64,000 bases of DNA from positions 3,128,001 to 3,192,000 of the forward strand of contig NZ_JAUCBR010000004.1 in the NCBI RefSeq assembly GCF_034676725.1. The letters are read 5' to 3'. The stretch comes from Denitromonas sp. (GTDB taxonomy: Bacteria; Pseudomonadota; Gammaproteobacteria; Burkholderiales; Rhodocyclaceae). A program made the translations under genes and the position numbers. This document shows, one piece after another, positions 16,403 through 25,582 of the stretch. The notes beneath the pieces are model-generated. The model had not been told where the DNA came from and searched no databases. It was given only the letters and a program-made list of their open reading frames with translations. Every line of letters begins with the position of its first letter. Position 1 is the first letter of the stretch.

Positions 16403-17836
16403 ATGATGAAACGAATCCTTGCCTTCGGGCTCAGTGCGGTGCTCTCGGTGCAGAGCGTGGCGGCCGGTTTGCCGGACCTGGGCGAGTCGTCGGCGGCGGA
16501 CCTGTCGGAAGCGGCGGAGCGGCGCATCGGCGAGCAGGTCATCCGCGAGATCCGCTGGCGCGAGCCGTCCTATCTCGACGACCCGCAGGTCGAGGCCTAC
16601 CTGACGACGCTGGGCAACCGCCTGGTGGCGGCCTCCAAGAGCGGTGGCAGTTTCCAGTTCTTTGCCATCCGCGACGTCACGCTCAACGCCTTCGCCATGC
16701 CCGGCGGCTACATCGGGCTGCACACCGGGCTGATCCTGTCGGCGCGCAGCGAGTCGGAGCTGGCCTCGGTGGTGGCGCACGAGATTGCCCACGTCGAGCA
16801 GCGCCACATCGCGCGGCTGGTGGGCAAGCAGAGCCAGTCGAGCATGATCATGCTGGCCTCCTTGCTGGTGGCCGTGCTGGCCGCGCGCAGCAGCGACCAG
16901 ATCGCCCAGGCGGCGGTGGCCGGCGGCACGGCGGCGGGCATCCAGAGCCAGCTTGGCTACACCCGCGAGTTCGAGCGCGAGGCCGACCGCATCGGCCTGC
17001 AGACGCTGGACGCCGCCGGCTTTGACACCCGCGACATGGCCAGCTTCTTCGAGCGCCTGCAGCGCGAGACCCGCCTGTACGAGAACAACGCGCCGGCCTA
17101 TCTGCGCACCCACCCGCTGACCACCGAGCGCATCGCCGACATGTCCAACCGTGTCGAGGGGGCGCGCTATCGCCAGGTGGCCAGTTCCGACGACTTCACC
17201 CTGGTGCAGGCGCGCCTGGCCACGCTCGAGGGGCCGGCGCCCGATGTGTTCCGCCGTGAAGCCCGCGCCTGGGAAAAGGCCAGCGAGCCGACCGTCGCGC
17301 AGCGCTATGCCTATGTGCACGCGGCCATGCGGGCCAACGAGCTGGTGCTGGCCGAGGCGGCCTGGAAGGGGTTCCCGGCCGGCGAGCAAAGCGCCATGAT
17401 CGTTGCGCTGGGCGCCGAGCTGGCAATGGCGCAGCGCAACTACGCCGCCGCCGTTGCCCGGCTCAAGCCCGCCGTCAGCCACTACCCGCAGGCGCGCTAC
17501 CTGAGCTACCTGCTGGCGGATGCACGCATTGCGGCCGGCGACACGGCCACGGCGATCAGCGAGCTGCGTGAGCTGACCACCACCTACCCGGACGATTTCC
17601 GCAGCTGGTCGCGGCTGGCCAAGGCGTACCAGGTGGCCGGCAAGGTGGCCGAGTCGCACCGCGCCCAGGCCGAGGTCTATGCCTTGCAGGGGGCCTGGTC
17701 GTCGGCGATCGGGCAGCTGGAGATTGCCTTGCGCGAGGGCAAGGCCGATTTCTACACCCAGTCGGTCATGGATGCCCGGTTGCGCGAGTTCCGCGCGCGC
17801 TACGATGATGAGCGCGCCTGGCGCGAGCGCCGGTGA
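16403..17836 (+). CDS. bepA: Periplasmic M48-family metalloprotease with TPR tail (BepA-like)
   Basis: A 477-aa secreted protease and chaperone of outer-membrane protein assembly. It has a signal peptide (RILAFGLSAVLSVQSVAAG), an M48 domain with the zinc motif VVAHEIAHVEQRH near residue 127 and the third ligand in REFEREADRIG near 190, a hydrophobic segment at MIMLASLLVAVLAA, and a C-terminal half of TPR-like helices (from about 290). This order is that of BepA/YfgC. Starts at 16403 (ATG ATG). The TusA-like gene follows 56 bp later. Confidence 0.88.
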   Translation: MMKRILAFGLSAVLSVQSVAAGLPDLGESSAADLSEAAERRIGEQVIREIRWREPSYLDDPQVEAYLTTLGNRLVAASKSGGSFQFFAIRDVTLNAFAMPGGYIGLHTGLILSARSESELASVVAHEIAHVEQRHIARLVGKQSQSSMIMLASLLVAVLAARSSDQIAQAAVAGGTAAGIQSQLGYTREFEREADRIGLQTLDAAGFDTRDMASFFERLQRETRLYENNAPAYLRTHPLTTERIADMSNRVEGARYRQVASSDDFTLVQARLATLEGPAPDVFRREARAWEKASEPTVAQRYAYVHAAMRANELVLAEAAWKGFPAGEQSAMIVALGAELAMAQRNYAAAVARLKPAVSHYPQARYLSYLLADARIAAGDTATAISELRELTTTYPDDFRSWSRLAKAYQVAGKVAESHRAQAEVYALQGAWSSAIGQLEIALREGKADFYTQSVMDARLREFRARYDDERAWRERR

Positions 17837-17892
17837 CGCGGGCGTGGCATCGTTCTAGAATGCGGCCCTGACGCCACAAGGAAAGCGCTGAC

Positions 17893-18123
17893 ATGAATTT
17901 CGACAAAGAAGTAGATGCCAGCGGGCTGAGCTGCCCGCTGCCGATCCTGCGGGCCAAGAAAGCGCTCGCCGAGATGGACGCGGGGCAGGTGCTGCGGGTG
18001 CGGGCGACCGACCCCGGCTCGGTGAAGGACTTCGAAGCCTTTGCCCGCCAGACCGGCAATGAATTGCTCAAGAGCGAGACCGTGGGCGAGAGCGCCTTCG
18101 AGTTCTTCCTGCGGCGCAAATAG
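17893..18123 (+). CDS. TusA-family sulfurtransferase (SirA-like)
   Basis: A 76-aa sulfur-carrier protein with the family motif SGLSCPLPILRAKKAL (CPxP, active-site Cys at about residue 14). TusA proteins relay persulfide sulfur to tRNA thiolation, molybdenum enzymes or, in sulfur metabolisers, dissimilatory pathways; which applies here cannot be decided. Monocistronic in appearance, closed by a strong terminator 28 nt downstream. Confidence 0.88.
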   Translation: MNFDKEVDASGLSCPLPILRAKKALAEMDAGQVLRVRATDPGSVKDFEAFARQTGNELLKSETVGESAFEFFLRRK

Positions 18124-18151
18124 CGCGCGCTGGCCATGCGCTACGTCTGAC

Positions 18152-18179
18152 AACGCCCCGAGATCGGGGCGTTTTTTTT
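18152..18179 (+). terminator. Intrinsic terminator after the TusA-like gene
   Basis: Stem AACGCCCCG-AGAT-CGGGGCGTT with the 3' arm running directly into eight T residues. Textbook Rho-independent terminator. Confidence 0.92.
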
Positions 18180-18235
18180 GTGCGAAGCGACTGGCCGGAC
18201 GGTGCTGCGGCGGCAGCGTCGATATTTTTGCGTTT

Positions 18236-18249
18236 CTGATGCAGATCAA
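18236..18249 (+). promoter_or_regulatory. FNR/ANR-type site upstream of the diheme peroxidase
   Basis: CTGAT-GCAG-ATCAA differs from TTGAT-N4-ATCAA at one base. A TTAAAT -10-like hexamer at 18272-18277 puts the site near -41.5 of a start around 18284, the class II FNR position. Implies induction at low oxygen, as known for bacterial cytochrome c peroxidases. Confidence 0.6.
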
Positions 18250-18373
18250 TATTGGGGGGTGCCGCCGGGCGTTAAATCACTCCAGCATTTAGAACAAGTC
18301 TAAAAAATGACATCACCCTTCAGAGCCCATTGCCCGATTCGTCGTCATTTTCTTGTGCTGGAGGATGTCCATC

Positions 18374-19369
18374 ATGAAACGCTCGCAAATTGCCCTTGCC
18401 ATCGCCTGCGCGCTGAGCGCGCCCCTGTTTGCGGCGGCGCCCGCGGCGGATGAACCGATCGAGGTCATCCGACCGCCACAGAACATCAACCTCGGCATGG
18501 TCGAGCTGGGCAAGAAGCTCTACTTCGACCCGCGCCTGTCCAAGTCCGGCTTCATCTCCTGCAACTCCTGCCACAACCTGTCGATGGGCGGCACCGACAA
18601 CATCCCGACCTCGATCGGCGACAAGTGGCAGCAGGGGCCGATCAACGCGCCCACGGTGCTCAACTCCAGCCTGAACGTGGCGCAGTTCTGGGACGGCCGT
18701 GCAGCTGACCTGAAGGCCCAGGCCGGCGGCCCGATCGCCAACCCGGGCGAGATGGCCTTTACCCACACACTGGCGATCAACGTGCTCGAGTCGATCCCGG
18801 GATATGTGCGCGAGTTTGCCCAGGTGTTCGGTGCGGGCAAGATCGACATCGAACAGGTGACCGCGGCCATTGCCGAATTCGAGAAGACTCTGGTCACGCC
18901 CAATTCGCGCTTCGACCAGTGGTTGCTCGGCAAGACCGATGCGCTGACGGCGCAGGAGCTGGCGGGCTACCAGCTCTTCAAGAGCAGCGGCTGCGTGGCC
19001 TGCCACAATGGCGCCGCGGTTGGCGGCAACTCCTTCCAGAAGATGGGCGTGGTCGAGCCATACAAGGCGACCAGCCCGGCCGAGGGGCGCTCGGCGGTCA
19101 CCGGGCAGGACATCGACCGCTTCAGCTTCAAGGTGCCGACGCTGCGCAATGTGGAAATGACCTACCCGTACTTCCATGATGGCGCGGCCAACACGCTCAC
19201 CGAGGCGGTCGACATCATGGGGCGCCTGCAGCTTGGCCGTACCTTCAACGCGGAGGAAAACGCCAGCATCGTGGCCTTCCTCAAGACGCTGACCGGCGAC
19301 CAGCCGAGCTTCACGCTGCCGATCCTGGCGCCGTCGAGCGACAGCACGCCGCGGCCGAAGCCGTTCTGA
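18374..19369 (+). CDS. ccp: Periplasmic diheme cytochrome c peroxidase
   Basis: A 331-aa protein that reduces H2O2 with electrons from small c-type cytochromes. A signal peptide (KRSQIALAIACALSAPLFAAA) precedes two CxxCH heme sites, ISCNSCHNLS near residue 60 and GCVACHNGAAVGG near 205, with the order and spacing of the CcpA/MauG superfamily. FDPRLSKSGFISC and FKVPTLRNVEMTYPYFHDG are further family marks. ATG 18374 has GGAGGA 8 nt upstream. A Fur-family regulator follows 104 bp downstream. The upstream FNR-type site suggests low-oxygen induction. Confidence 0.92.
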   Translation: MKRSQIALAIACALSAPLFAAAPAADEPIEVIRPPQNINLGMVELGKKLYFDPRLSKSGFISCNSCHNLSMGGTDNIPTSIGDKWQQGPINAPTVLNSSLNVAQFWDGRAADLKAQAGGPIANPGEMAFTHTLAINVLESIPGYVREFAQVFGAGKIDIEQVTAAIAEFEKTLVTPNSRFDQWLLGKTDALTAQELAGYQLFKSSGCVACHNGAAVGGNSFQKMGVVEPYKATSPAEGRSAVTGQDIDRFSFKVPTLRNVEMTYPYFHDGAANTLTEAVDIMGRLQLGRTFNAEENASIVAFLKTLTGDQPSFTLPILAPSSDSTPRPKPF

Positions 19370-19472
19370 GACCCGTCTGGACCGTCGGGCCGCGGCCGCC
19401 TACACTTGGCCCAGGCCGGCATTGCCGGACAGGCCACACGCAGATGGCCGCGTTCCCGACGGAGACACTTCG

Positions 19473-19889
19473 ATGGACACTTCAATCAACCGACAGATGG
19501 CCGACCGGCTGCGCGAGGCAGGCATTCCGGTCACCCTGCAGCGGGTCGAGATCGCGCGCGTGATGCTGTCGAAGCCGGCGCACATGTCCGCCGACCAGGT
19601 GTTCAGCGCGGTGCGCGAGCATGTTCCCGAAACCTCGCGGGCGACTGTCTACAACACCCTCAAACTGTTCAGGGAAAAGAAATTGGTCAGAGAGCTCATC
19701 GTGGATCGGGAGCGCGTCGTCTACGACTCCAATACGGCGCCTCACTACCATCTGTACAACGAAGATAGCGGGCAGCTCACCGATGTGGCGGCAGAGGAAC
19801 TGCAGGTGGTCGGCCTGCCGGTGCTGCCCTCCGGCCTCACGCTCGAAGAGGTCGATGTCATCATCCGCGTGCGCGCCAGCAGCAGCTGA
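19473..19889 (+). CDS. Fur-family regulator without cysteines (Irr/PerR-like)
   Basis: A 138-aa Fur-fold protein. The winged helix includes GIPVTLQRVEIARVML, MSADQVFSAV and TSRATVYNTLKLF, the DNA-recognition helix. The metal-binding part has the HYHLYNEDSG segment with two His. There is no cysteine anywhere, so the structural Cys4 zinc site of classical Fur/PerR is absent, as in Irr-like proteins. Start ATG 19473 follows GGAG. Position next to the peroxidase suggests a role in peroxide, iron or heme responses; this is inference. Confidence 0.85.
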   Translation: MDTSINRQMADRLREAGIPVTLQRVEIARVMLSKPAHMSADQVFSAVREHVPETSRATVYNTLKLFREKKLVRELIVDRERVVYDSNTAPHYHLYNEDSGQLTDVAAEELQVVGLPVLPSGLTLEEVDVIIRVRASSS

Positions 19890-20155
19890 CGCACCGCGCC
19901 AGCAGGGCGCCCGGTGGCGCAAATGTAAAACCCTGTGACCTTGGCCGGTCGCGCGGCGTTTCTTGCCGCGCGCGATCGCCGCAAACGCCCATTCCGCGGG
20001 GGATTCAGAGCGCCGGGGCGGCATGGCCGGGGGGCGGGCGGAGCGCTCAAGAATGTGTGGTGGGCGGTCGTTGACAAGGCACGCCCCGCTTGAGGGCACT
20101 GGCCGTGGCGTGCTGCGGTCCCGCCAGACAACAACGCTCGAGCCCCCGACACTGC

Positions 20156-23100
20156 ATGCGCCAGACAAACGCCAAATCTGCCCCTTCCATCGCCAGCCGT
20201 TTTCACAATGAAGTGACCGCCTGGGTCGTGCTCGCCGTGTCGCTGGTGATCACCGCGATTGGCTGGTACATCTCGCAGACCTACGTCGAACGGCGTGCGG
20301 CTGACCGCTTTGCCTTCGAGGTCGAGGACGCCCGCCAGCGCATTCTCGGACGGATGCTCGAATACGAGCAGGTGCTGCGCGGCGGGGTGGCGATGGTCGA
20401 GTCACTCGGTCGTCCGGCCACCCGGGCGGAGTGGCGCACCTTCGTCAGCGGCCTCGAAATCCAGCGTCATTTTCCCGGCATCCAGGGCGTCGGCTATGCG
20501 GTGATGTTGCCGGCAGAACAACTGGCGGCGCACATCGACAGCGTGCGTGCGGAGGGGTTTGACGACTATGCCGTCAGGCCCGAGGGCGCGCGGGATGTCT
20601 ACAGCGCCATCATCTATCTCGAGCCGTTCGACTGGCGCAACCGCCGTGCCTTCGGCTACGACATGTATTCCAACCCGATGCGTCGAGCGGCGATGGACCA
20701 CGCCCGCGACACCGGTCTGCCGGCGGTGTCGGGGCGGGTCACGCTGGTGCAGGAGACCGAGCGGGATGTGCAGGCCGGCTTCCTCGTCTATTTGCCGGTG
20801 TATCGGCCCGGCGCACCGGATGGCACGGTCGAGGCGCGTCGCGCATCGCTGATCGGCTATGTGTATAGCCCGTTCCGGATGACCGACCTGATGCGTGGCA
20901 TTCTCGGCAGCGACACCCCGGACGTCGGCTTCGTGCTCCACGACGGCGCCAGCCAGGACGCCGAGACCCTGCTCTACGCAAGCGATACGCCCGGCGCGCT
21001 CGATGGCGCCATGCGCCGCCAGACGGCCACCTTGTCCTTGCCGGGGCGGGACTGGACCGCCACCTTCTACAGCACCCCCCGCTTCGAGGCGGCCATGTCG
21101 AGCCGCCAGCCCGAGATGATCGCCGTCGGCGGCCTGCTGGTCGATGTGCTGCTGTTCATGGTGATCTGGTCGCTCGGTACCGAGCGCCGGCGGGTCGAGG
21201 CGAGGGCGATGGCCATGACCGCCGGCATCCGCGAAGCCACCGAGCGACTCGATCTGGCGCAGGAGGCGGCCGGGATCGGCACCTGGGAAATCGACCTGAC
21301 CCAGGGGCGGGTGATTTGGGATGCGCGCATGCTTCAGCTGTACGGGATGGAGGATGCTCAGTTCTTCGGCCGGCTGGCCGACTGGCAGCGCTGTGTGCAT
21401 CCGGACGACATCGCCCGCGTGCAGGCGGCGGCCCAGGCCGCGATTGCCCGGGGCGGCGTCTTCGATTCGGTGTTCCGCATCTGCCTGCCGGACGGGCAGG
21501 TCCGTCATGTCGAGGCGCACGGCTCGGCCCAGGTCGATCCGGCCGGCCGGCCGCTGCGCCTGGTGGGTGTGAACCGCGACATCACCGACGAGCACGAAGC
21601 CAACGCCAAGATCGCGCTGGCGGCGAGCGTGTTCGACCATGCCCATGAAGGCATCATCATCACCGACGGTCGCCAGCGGATCATCGACGTCAATCCGGCG
21701 TTTACCGTGGTGACCGGATACCGTCGCGACGAGGTCCTCGGCAAGACGCCGGCCCTGCTGCAATCGGGCCGGCACGATGCCGACTTCTACCGCGCCATGT
21801 GGGCCGAACTCCAGCGCACGGGCTTCTGGCGCGGCGAGATCTGGAACCGGCGCAAGAGCGGCGCCTTGTACGCGCAGATGGAAACGATCTCGGCCGTGCC
21901 GGATGGCGACGGCGGAACGCGCCGCTATATCGCGGTGTTCAGCGACATCACCAAGATGGTCGAGCAGCAGGAAAAGCTCGAGCGCATGGCTCACTACGAT
22001 GCGCTGACCGGGCTGCCCAACCGCAGTCTGCTGGCCGACCGGTTGGCCCAGGCCATGGCGTTGGCCCGGCGGACCGGCAAGCGGCTGGCCGTGTGCTACC
22101 TCGATCTGGACGGTTTCAAGCCGGTGAATGATCGCTTCGGCCACGCGGCGGGCGATCAGTTGCTGATTCAGGTGGCCGACCGCCTCAAGAGCCTGCTGCG
22201 CGACAGCGACAGCGTGGCGCGCCTGGGCGGAGATGAATTCGTGGTGCTGCTCAACGGCATCGACGACGCGCTGGCCTGCGAGCACGCGCTCGAGCGCCTG
22301 AGCGAGGGCCTGAAGGATAGCTACATCGTGTCGGGCAGCGAAACGGCCGAGGTCTCGGCCAGCATCGGCGTCACCTTGTACCCGATGGATGACGTCGACG
22401 CCGACACCCTGTTGCGCCATGCCGACCATGCGATGTATTTCGCCAAGGAGCAGGGGCGCGGTCGCTACCACCTGTTCGATGCCGAGCAGAATCGCCAGAT
22501 GCAGGCCCATCGCCAGACGGTCAGCCGCATTGGCCGGGCGATCGTGGCCGGCGAGTTCGTGCTCCACTACCAGCCCAAGGTGGACATGCGCGCCGGGCGG
22601 GTGGTGGGCGCCGAGGCCTTGATCCGCTGGGCGCATCCCAAGCGCGGCCTGCTGCCGCCGGCGGCGTTCCTGCCGGCGGTCGACGACGGCGACCTGGCTA
22701 TCCCGCTGGGCGAATGGGTGATCGGCGATGCCATGCGCCAGTTGTCCGAATGGCTGCGCCAGGGCTTGCACATCAAGGTCAGCATCAACATTTCCGGGGC
22801 GCACCTGCAGCAGCAGGATTTCGTGGCCCATCTCGAGCGCCATCTGCGCAACCACCCCGACGTGCCGGCGGCGCTGATCGAGCTTGAGCTGCTCGAGACC
22901 ACCGCCCTCGACGACATCTCCAAGGTCTCCGAAATCATCGCCCAGTGCCGCGCGTTGGGCGTGTCGGTGTCGCTCGATGACTTCGGCACCGGCTACTCCT
23001 CGCTGACCTATCTCAAGCAGCTGCCAGCCGACACGCTGAAGATCGACCGCTCCTTCGTGCGCGACATGCTCAGCGATGTTGACGACCTGACCATCGTCGA

Positions 23101-23716
23101 AGGCATTGTCGGGCTCAGCCGCGCGTTCCGTCGCCAGGTGATCGCCGAGGGCGTCGAGTCCGAAGACCACGGCAAGCTGTTGCTGCGCGTCGGCTGCGAC
23201 CTGGGCCAGGGCTACGGCATTGCGCGGCCGATGCCGGCCGAGGCGCTACCGGGCTGGATCCGTGACTACCGCCAGCCGGTGGCATGGCAGCACATCGGCG
23301 ACAGGCCGTGGCTGCGTGACGATCTGCCGCTGTACGCGGCGGAGTTCCACCACGGCCAGTGGCTCGACCAGCTCGTGGCCAGCCTGGCGCCCGACACCGA
23401 GACGACCCCGCCGCTCAAGGATGATCCGGCCTTGCACCGTTTTGCCCAGTGGTATGCCGGCGAGGGGCAGATACGCTATGGACACCTGCCCGAGTTTGCC
23501 GCCATCGGGCCGGCGCATCGCCGGCTGTACCGCCTTGCCGATGCGCTCGCGCAGACGCACGGCGTGGCATCGGGGCAGGATCGGGAGGCGCTGTGTGCCG
23601 ATCTGCTCCGTGCCAGCAAGGCGTTCCTTGAACGCCTCAACGCCTTGGTGGCGGCGCTGGGGGACGGTGTGCCGCCGGCCGCACCCATGGCGGAGGCATT
23701 GCCCGCCACCGTGTAG
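20156..23716 (+). CDS. Membrane CHASE-PAS-PAS-GGDEF-EAL c-di-GMP protein with CZB-like C-terminus
   Basis: An 1186-aa c-di-GMP turnover protein. Order: TM1 near residues 18-42; periplasmic CHASE domain about 75-250; TM2 about 320-342; two PAS domains about 360-478 and 485-600; GGDEF about 612-775 with an intact RLGGDEFVVLL and an RxxD inhibitory site (RDSD) five residues before it; EAL about 795-1030 with GAEALIRW and DDFGTGYSSL, so both activities look possible. The last 120 residues resemble a CZB zinc-sensing domain (FHHGQW, HRFAQWYAGEG, AHRRLY), but two canonical ligands differ. ATG 20156 chosen ahead of TM1; 266 bp upstream show no clear element. Confidence 0.9.
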   Translation: MRQTNAKSAPSIASRFHNEVTAWVVLAVSLVITAIGWYISQTYVERRAADRFAFEVEDARQRILGRMLEYEQVLRGGVAMVESLGRPATRAEWRTFVSGLEIQRHFPGIQGVGYAVMLPAEQLAAHIDSVRAEGFDDYAVRPEGARDVYSAIIYLEPFDWRNRRAFGYDMYSNPMRRAAMDHARDTGLPAVSGRVTLVQETERDVQAGFLVYLPVYRPGAPDGTVEARRASLIGYVYSPFRMTDLMRGILGSDTPDVGFVLHDGASQDAETLLYASDTPGALDGAMRRQTATLSLPGRDWTATFYSTPRFEAAMSSRQPEMIAVGGLLVDVLLFMVIWSLGTERRRVEARAMAMTAGIREATERLDLAQEAAGIGTWEIDLTQGRVIWDARMLQLYGMEDAQFFGRLADWQRCVHPDDIARVQAAAQAAIARGGVFDSVFRICLPDGQVRHVEAHGSAQVDPAGRPLRLVGVNRDITDEHEANAKIALAASVFDHAHEGIIITDGRQRIIDVNPAFTVVTGYRRDEVLGKTPALLQSGRHDADFYRAMWAELQRTGFWRGEIWNRRKSGALYAQMETISAVPDGDGGTRRYIAVFSDITKMVEQQEKLERMAHYDALTGLPNRSLLADRLAQAMALARRTGKRLAVCYLDLDGFKPVNDRFGHAAGDQLLIQVADRLKSLLRDSDSVARLGGDEFVVLLNGIDDALACEHALERLSEGLKDSYIVSGSETAEVSASIGVTLYPMDDVDADTLLRHADHAMYFAKEQGRGRYHLFDAEQNRQMQAHRQTVSRIGRAIVAGEFVLHYQPKVDMRAGRVVGAEALIRWAHPKRGLLPPAAFLPAVDDGDLAIPLGEWVIGDAMRQLSEWLRQGLHIKVSINISGAHLQQQDFVAHLERHLRNHPDVPAALIELELLETTALDDISKVSEIIAQCRALGVSVSLDDFGTGYSSLTYLKQLPADTLKIDRSFVRDMLSDVDDLTIVEGIVGLSRAFRRQVIAEGVESEDHGKLLLRVGCDLGQGYGIARPMPAEALPGWIRDYRQPVAWQHIGDRPWLRDDLPLYAAEFHHGQWLDQLVASLAPDTETTPPLKDDPALHRFAQWYAGEGQIRYGHLPEFAAIGPAHRRLYRLADALAQTHGVASGQDREALCADLLRASKAFLERLNALVAALGDGVPPAAPMAEALPATV

Positions 23717-23730
23717 GCTGCCAGGCTGGG

Positions 23731-24720
23731 TTATTCAGGCTGGCAGATCGCGCCCGCGGTGATGGCGCGCAGTGTGCGCAGCATGAGGAAGGCGATCACC
23801 GCCGTAGTCAGCACCACCAACGCCGCCCCCAGCCAACGCAGGCCGTCCAGACCGGTGGCCTCGGCCATGCGCAAGGTCGCGATGGACAGCGCCGCCAGCG
23901 GAAAGGAATAGGCCCAGGCCGAGACGAAGAAGGGCACACGGAAGAAGCGCAGCGCGTTGGACGCGAGCAACATGGCCAGGAACAGCGCCGTGTAGTAGAG
24001 CACGCGGGCGAAGGCATCAAGTTCGCCGGTCAGGTTCAGATAGGCGATGAAGCCCACCGACGGCGGCGCCAGCAGGATGAACAGCGTGGGGGTCAGGCGC
24101 AAGGCCAGCGGCGCATGGAAGAACAGGCGGTACATCACGATCGCCATCAGCACCATCCAGAACACCAGCCCGATGCTGAAGAAAAACCATGACACTTCGT
24201 GCGGCGCGTAGTGCACGCCCACCACCGGCACGATGATGTTGCCCACCACCGGGATGAACCACGCCGGGTTGAGGTGCGTCACCTCATAGTGGGTGTGGTG
24301 GATCCAGCTGTTCATGGCCATCAGCGTGAAACCCAGGTGCAGCGCGGCACCCAGCATCCACAGCCATCGTGCGGCCTCGGGCGCGGCGCCGTGCCAGGCG
24401 ATGGCCAGCAGCAGGATGCCGATGGAGATGGTGGGGAAGAAGTTCATCTTCACCGGGTGGCGCCGCTCGGCGGCCACGGCGTCCGGATGACGCATGGCCT
24501 TGAGGCCGTAGAGCGCGCACAGCAGCACGAACAGACCGCTGGCGAGGACGGTCAGCGCCTGTCCGACAATGGCCGGCCAGCCGAGCAGCTGGGCCGCCTT
24601 GTGCCAGGCAATGGCCAGCCCGGCCGACCCCATGACGGTGGAGAACAGGGCGACCGGAAAATGGGCAAGCCGGGCATGGTCGAAGGCGGCGGGCGTGTTG
24701 GTGGGATTCGCTGAGCTCAT
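23731..24720 (-). CDS. SLAC1/TehA-family anion channel or transporter
   Basis: A 329-aa protein with about ten membrane segments and the SLAC1/TDT family pattern: FPVALFSTVMGSAGLAIAW near the N-terminus, then PAWFIPVVGNIIVPVVG and PPSVGFIAYLNL. Family members carry chloride, nitrate, malate, tellurite or sulfite. It lies 102 bp downstream of a peroxiredoxin and near a sulfur operon, so sulfite or sulfide-derived anion export is possible but unproven. Start ATG 24720 (MSSANPTN) precedes the first hydrophobic segment; upstream in-frame Mets give unrelated sequence. Confidence 0.85.
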   Translation of the reverse strand: MSSANPTNTPAAFDHARLAHFPVALFSTVMGSAGLAIAWHKAAQLLGWPAIVGQALTVLASGLFVLLCALYGLKAMRHPDAVAAERRHPVKMNFFPTISIGILLLAIAWHGAAPEAARWLWMLGAALHLGFTLMAMNSWIHHTHYEVTHLNPAWFIPVVGNIIVPVVGVHYAPHEVSWFFFSIGLVFWMVLMAIVMYRLFFHAPLALRLTPTLFILLAPPSVGFIAYLNLTGELDAFARVLYYTALFLAMLLASNALRFFRVPFFVSAWAYSFPLAALSIATLRMAEATGLDGLRWLGAALVVLTTAVIAFLMLRTLRAITAGAICQPE

Positions 24721-24822
24721 GATTGCGGGGGGCTGCATTGATCGGAAGGGGATGGGCGGGCGGCAAAAAGCCATGGCCGCCAGGCGGCGCCCGTACACAG
24801 GACGCCGCCGCACGCTTGTTGC

Positions 24823-25473
24823 TTACAGCGTCTTTCTGGAGAAATACCAATCCACGTAGTCGTAGCCTTCCGATGCCCGCTTTTCGGCGGCTTCGGCGGT
24901 TTTGGGCGGCGGCACGATGACCGCCTCGCCCGGCTTCCAGTTCTCAGGCGTGGCCACGCCGTGGGTATCGCTGGTTTGCAATGCGTGGAGAAGGCGGACG
25001 AACTCGTCGATCGAGCGGCCGTTGCTCATCGGGTAGTAGACCATCGCCCGCAGCTTGCCGTCGGGGTCGATGAAGAAGGTGGCGCGCACCGCGGACGTGT
25101 CTCCGGCGCCCGGGTGAATCATGCCGTAGGCTTTGGCCACCTCCATCTTCAGGTCTTCGATGATCGGGAAGGTGATGTCGACGCCGAAGTTCTGCTTGAT
25201 GCTGCGCGTCCAGGCCAGATGCGAGAACAGACTGTCGATCGACAGGCCGAGCAGTTCGCAGTTCATGGCGCGGAAGGTATCCGCCGCACGGGCGAAGCCC
25301 ATGAACTCGGTGGTGCACACCGGCGTGAAATCGGCCGGGTGGGAGAACAGGATCAACCATTTGCCGCGGTAGTCTTCAAGGCTGCGCGGGCCGAAGGTGG
25401 TCTCGGCCTTGAAGGCGGGCGCGGGTTCGTTGATCCTGGGGAAGGCGGGGCAGGGGGCTTGCGGTTCCATCAT
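24823..25473 (-). CDS. Peroxiredoxin, Prx6/1-Cys type
   Basis: A 216-aa cytoplasmic peroxidase for H2O2 and organic peroxides. The peroxidatic motif SHPADFTPVCTTE has Cys53; only two other cysteines exist (8 and 72), and no C-terminal resolving Cys is evident. The C-terminal VPPPKTAEAA and GYDYVDWYFS are Prx6-family. It could also start one codon later (25470). An AT-rich stretch at 25502-25530 just upstream may hold its promoter, and a 7-bp inverted repeat lies at 25545-25563. The SLAC1 gene follows on the same strand. Confidence 0.9.
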   Translation of the reverse strand: MMEPQAPCPAFPRINEPAPAFKAETTFGPRSLEDYRGKWLILFSHPADFTPVCTTEFMGFARAADTFRAMNCELLGLSIDSLFSHLAWTRSIKQNFGVDITFPIIEDLKMEVAKAYGMIHPGAGDTSAVRATFFIDPDGKLRAMVYYPMSNGRSIDEFVRLLHALQTSDTHGVATPENWKPGEAVIVPPPKTAEAAEKRASEGYDYVDWYFSRKTL

Positions 25474-25544
25474 GGACGCCTTGTTGCGTTGGCCGGTGAT
25501 GATTTAAATATAAGCAAATGCTAATTAACGGTGAAGTCGATTCT

Positions 25545-25563
25545 GCCTATGGGTTGCATAGGC
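25545..25563. repeat. Perfect 7-bp inverted repeat upstream of the peroxiredoxin
   Basis: GCCTATG-GGTTG-CATAGGC lies between the rhodanese stop and the peroxiredoxin start. No T-run follows, so it could be an operator for the peroxiredoxin or an mRNA 3' stem of the upstream operon. Confidence 0.55.
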
Positions 25564-25582
25564 CACGACCATCGGGGTGTGC

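Noticed and set aside
20402..23170. A 922-codon frame opposite the GGDEF-EAL gene
   Set aside because: Antisense shadow; composition (His, Gly, Ala, Gln-rich) and lack of domains contrast with the clear domains on the plus strand.
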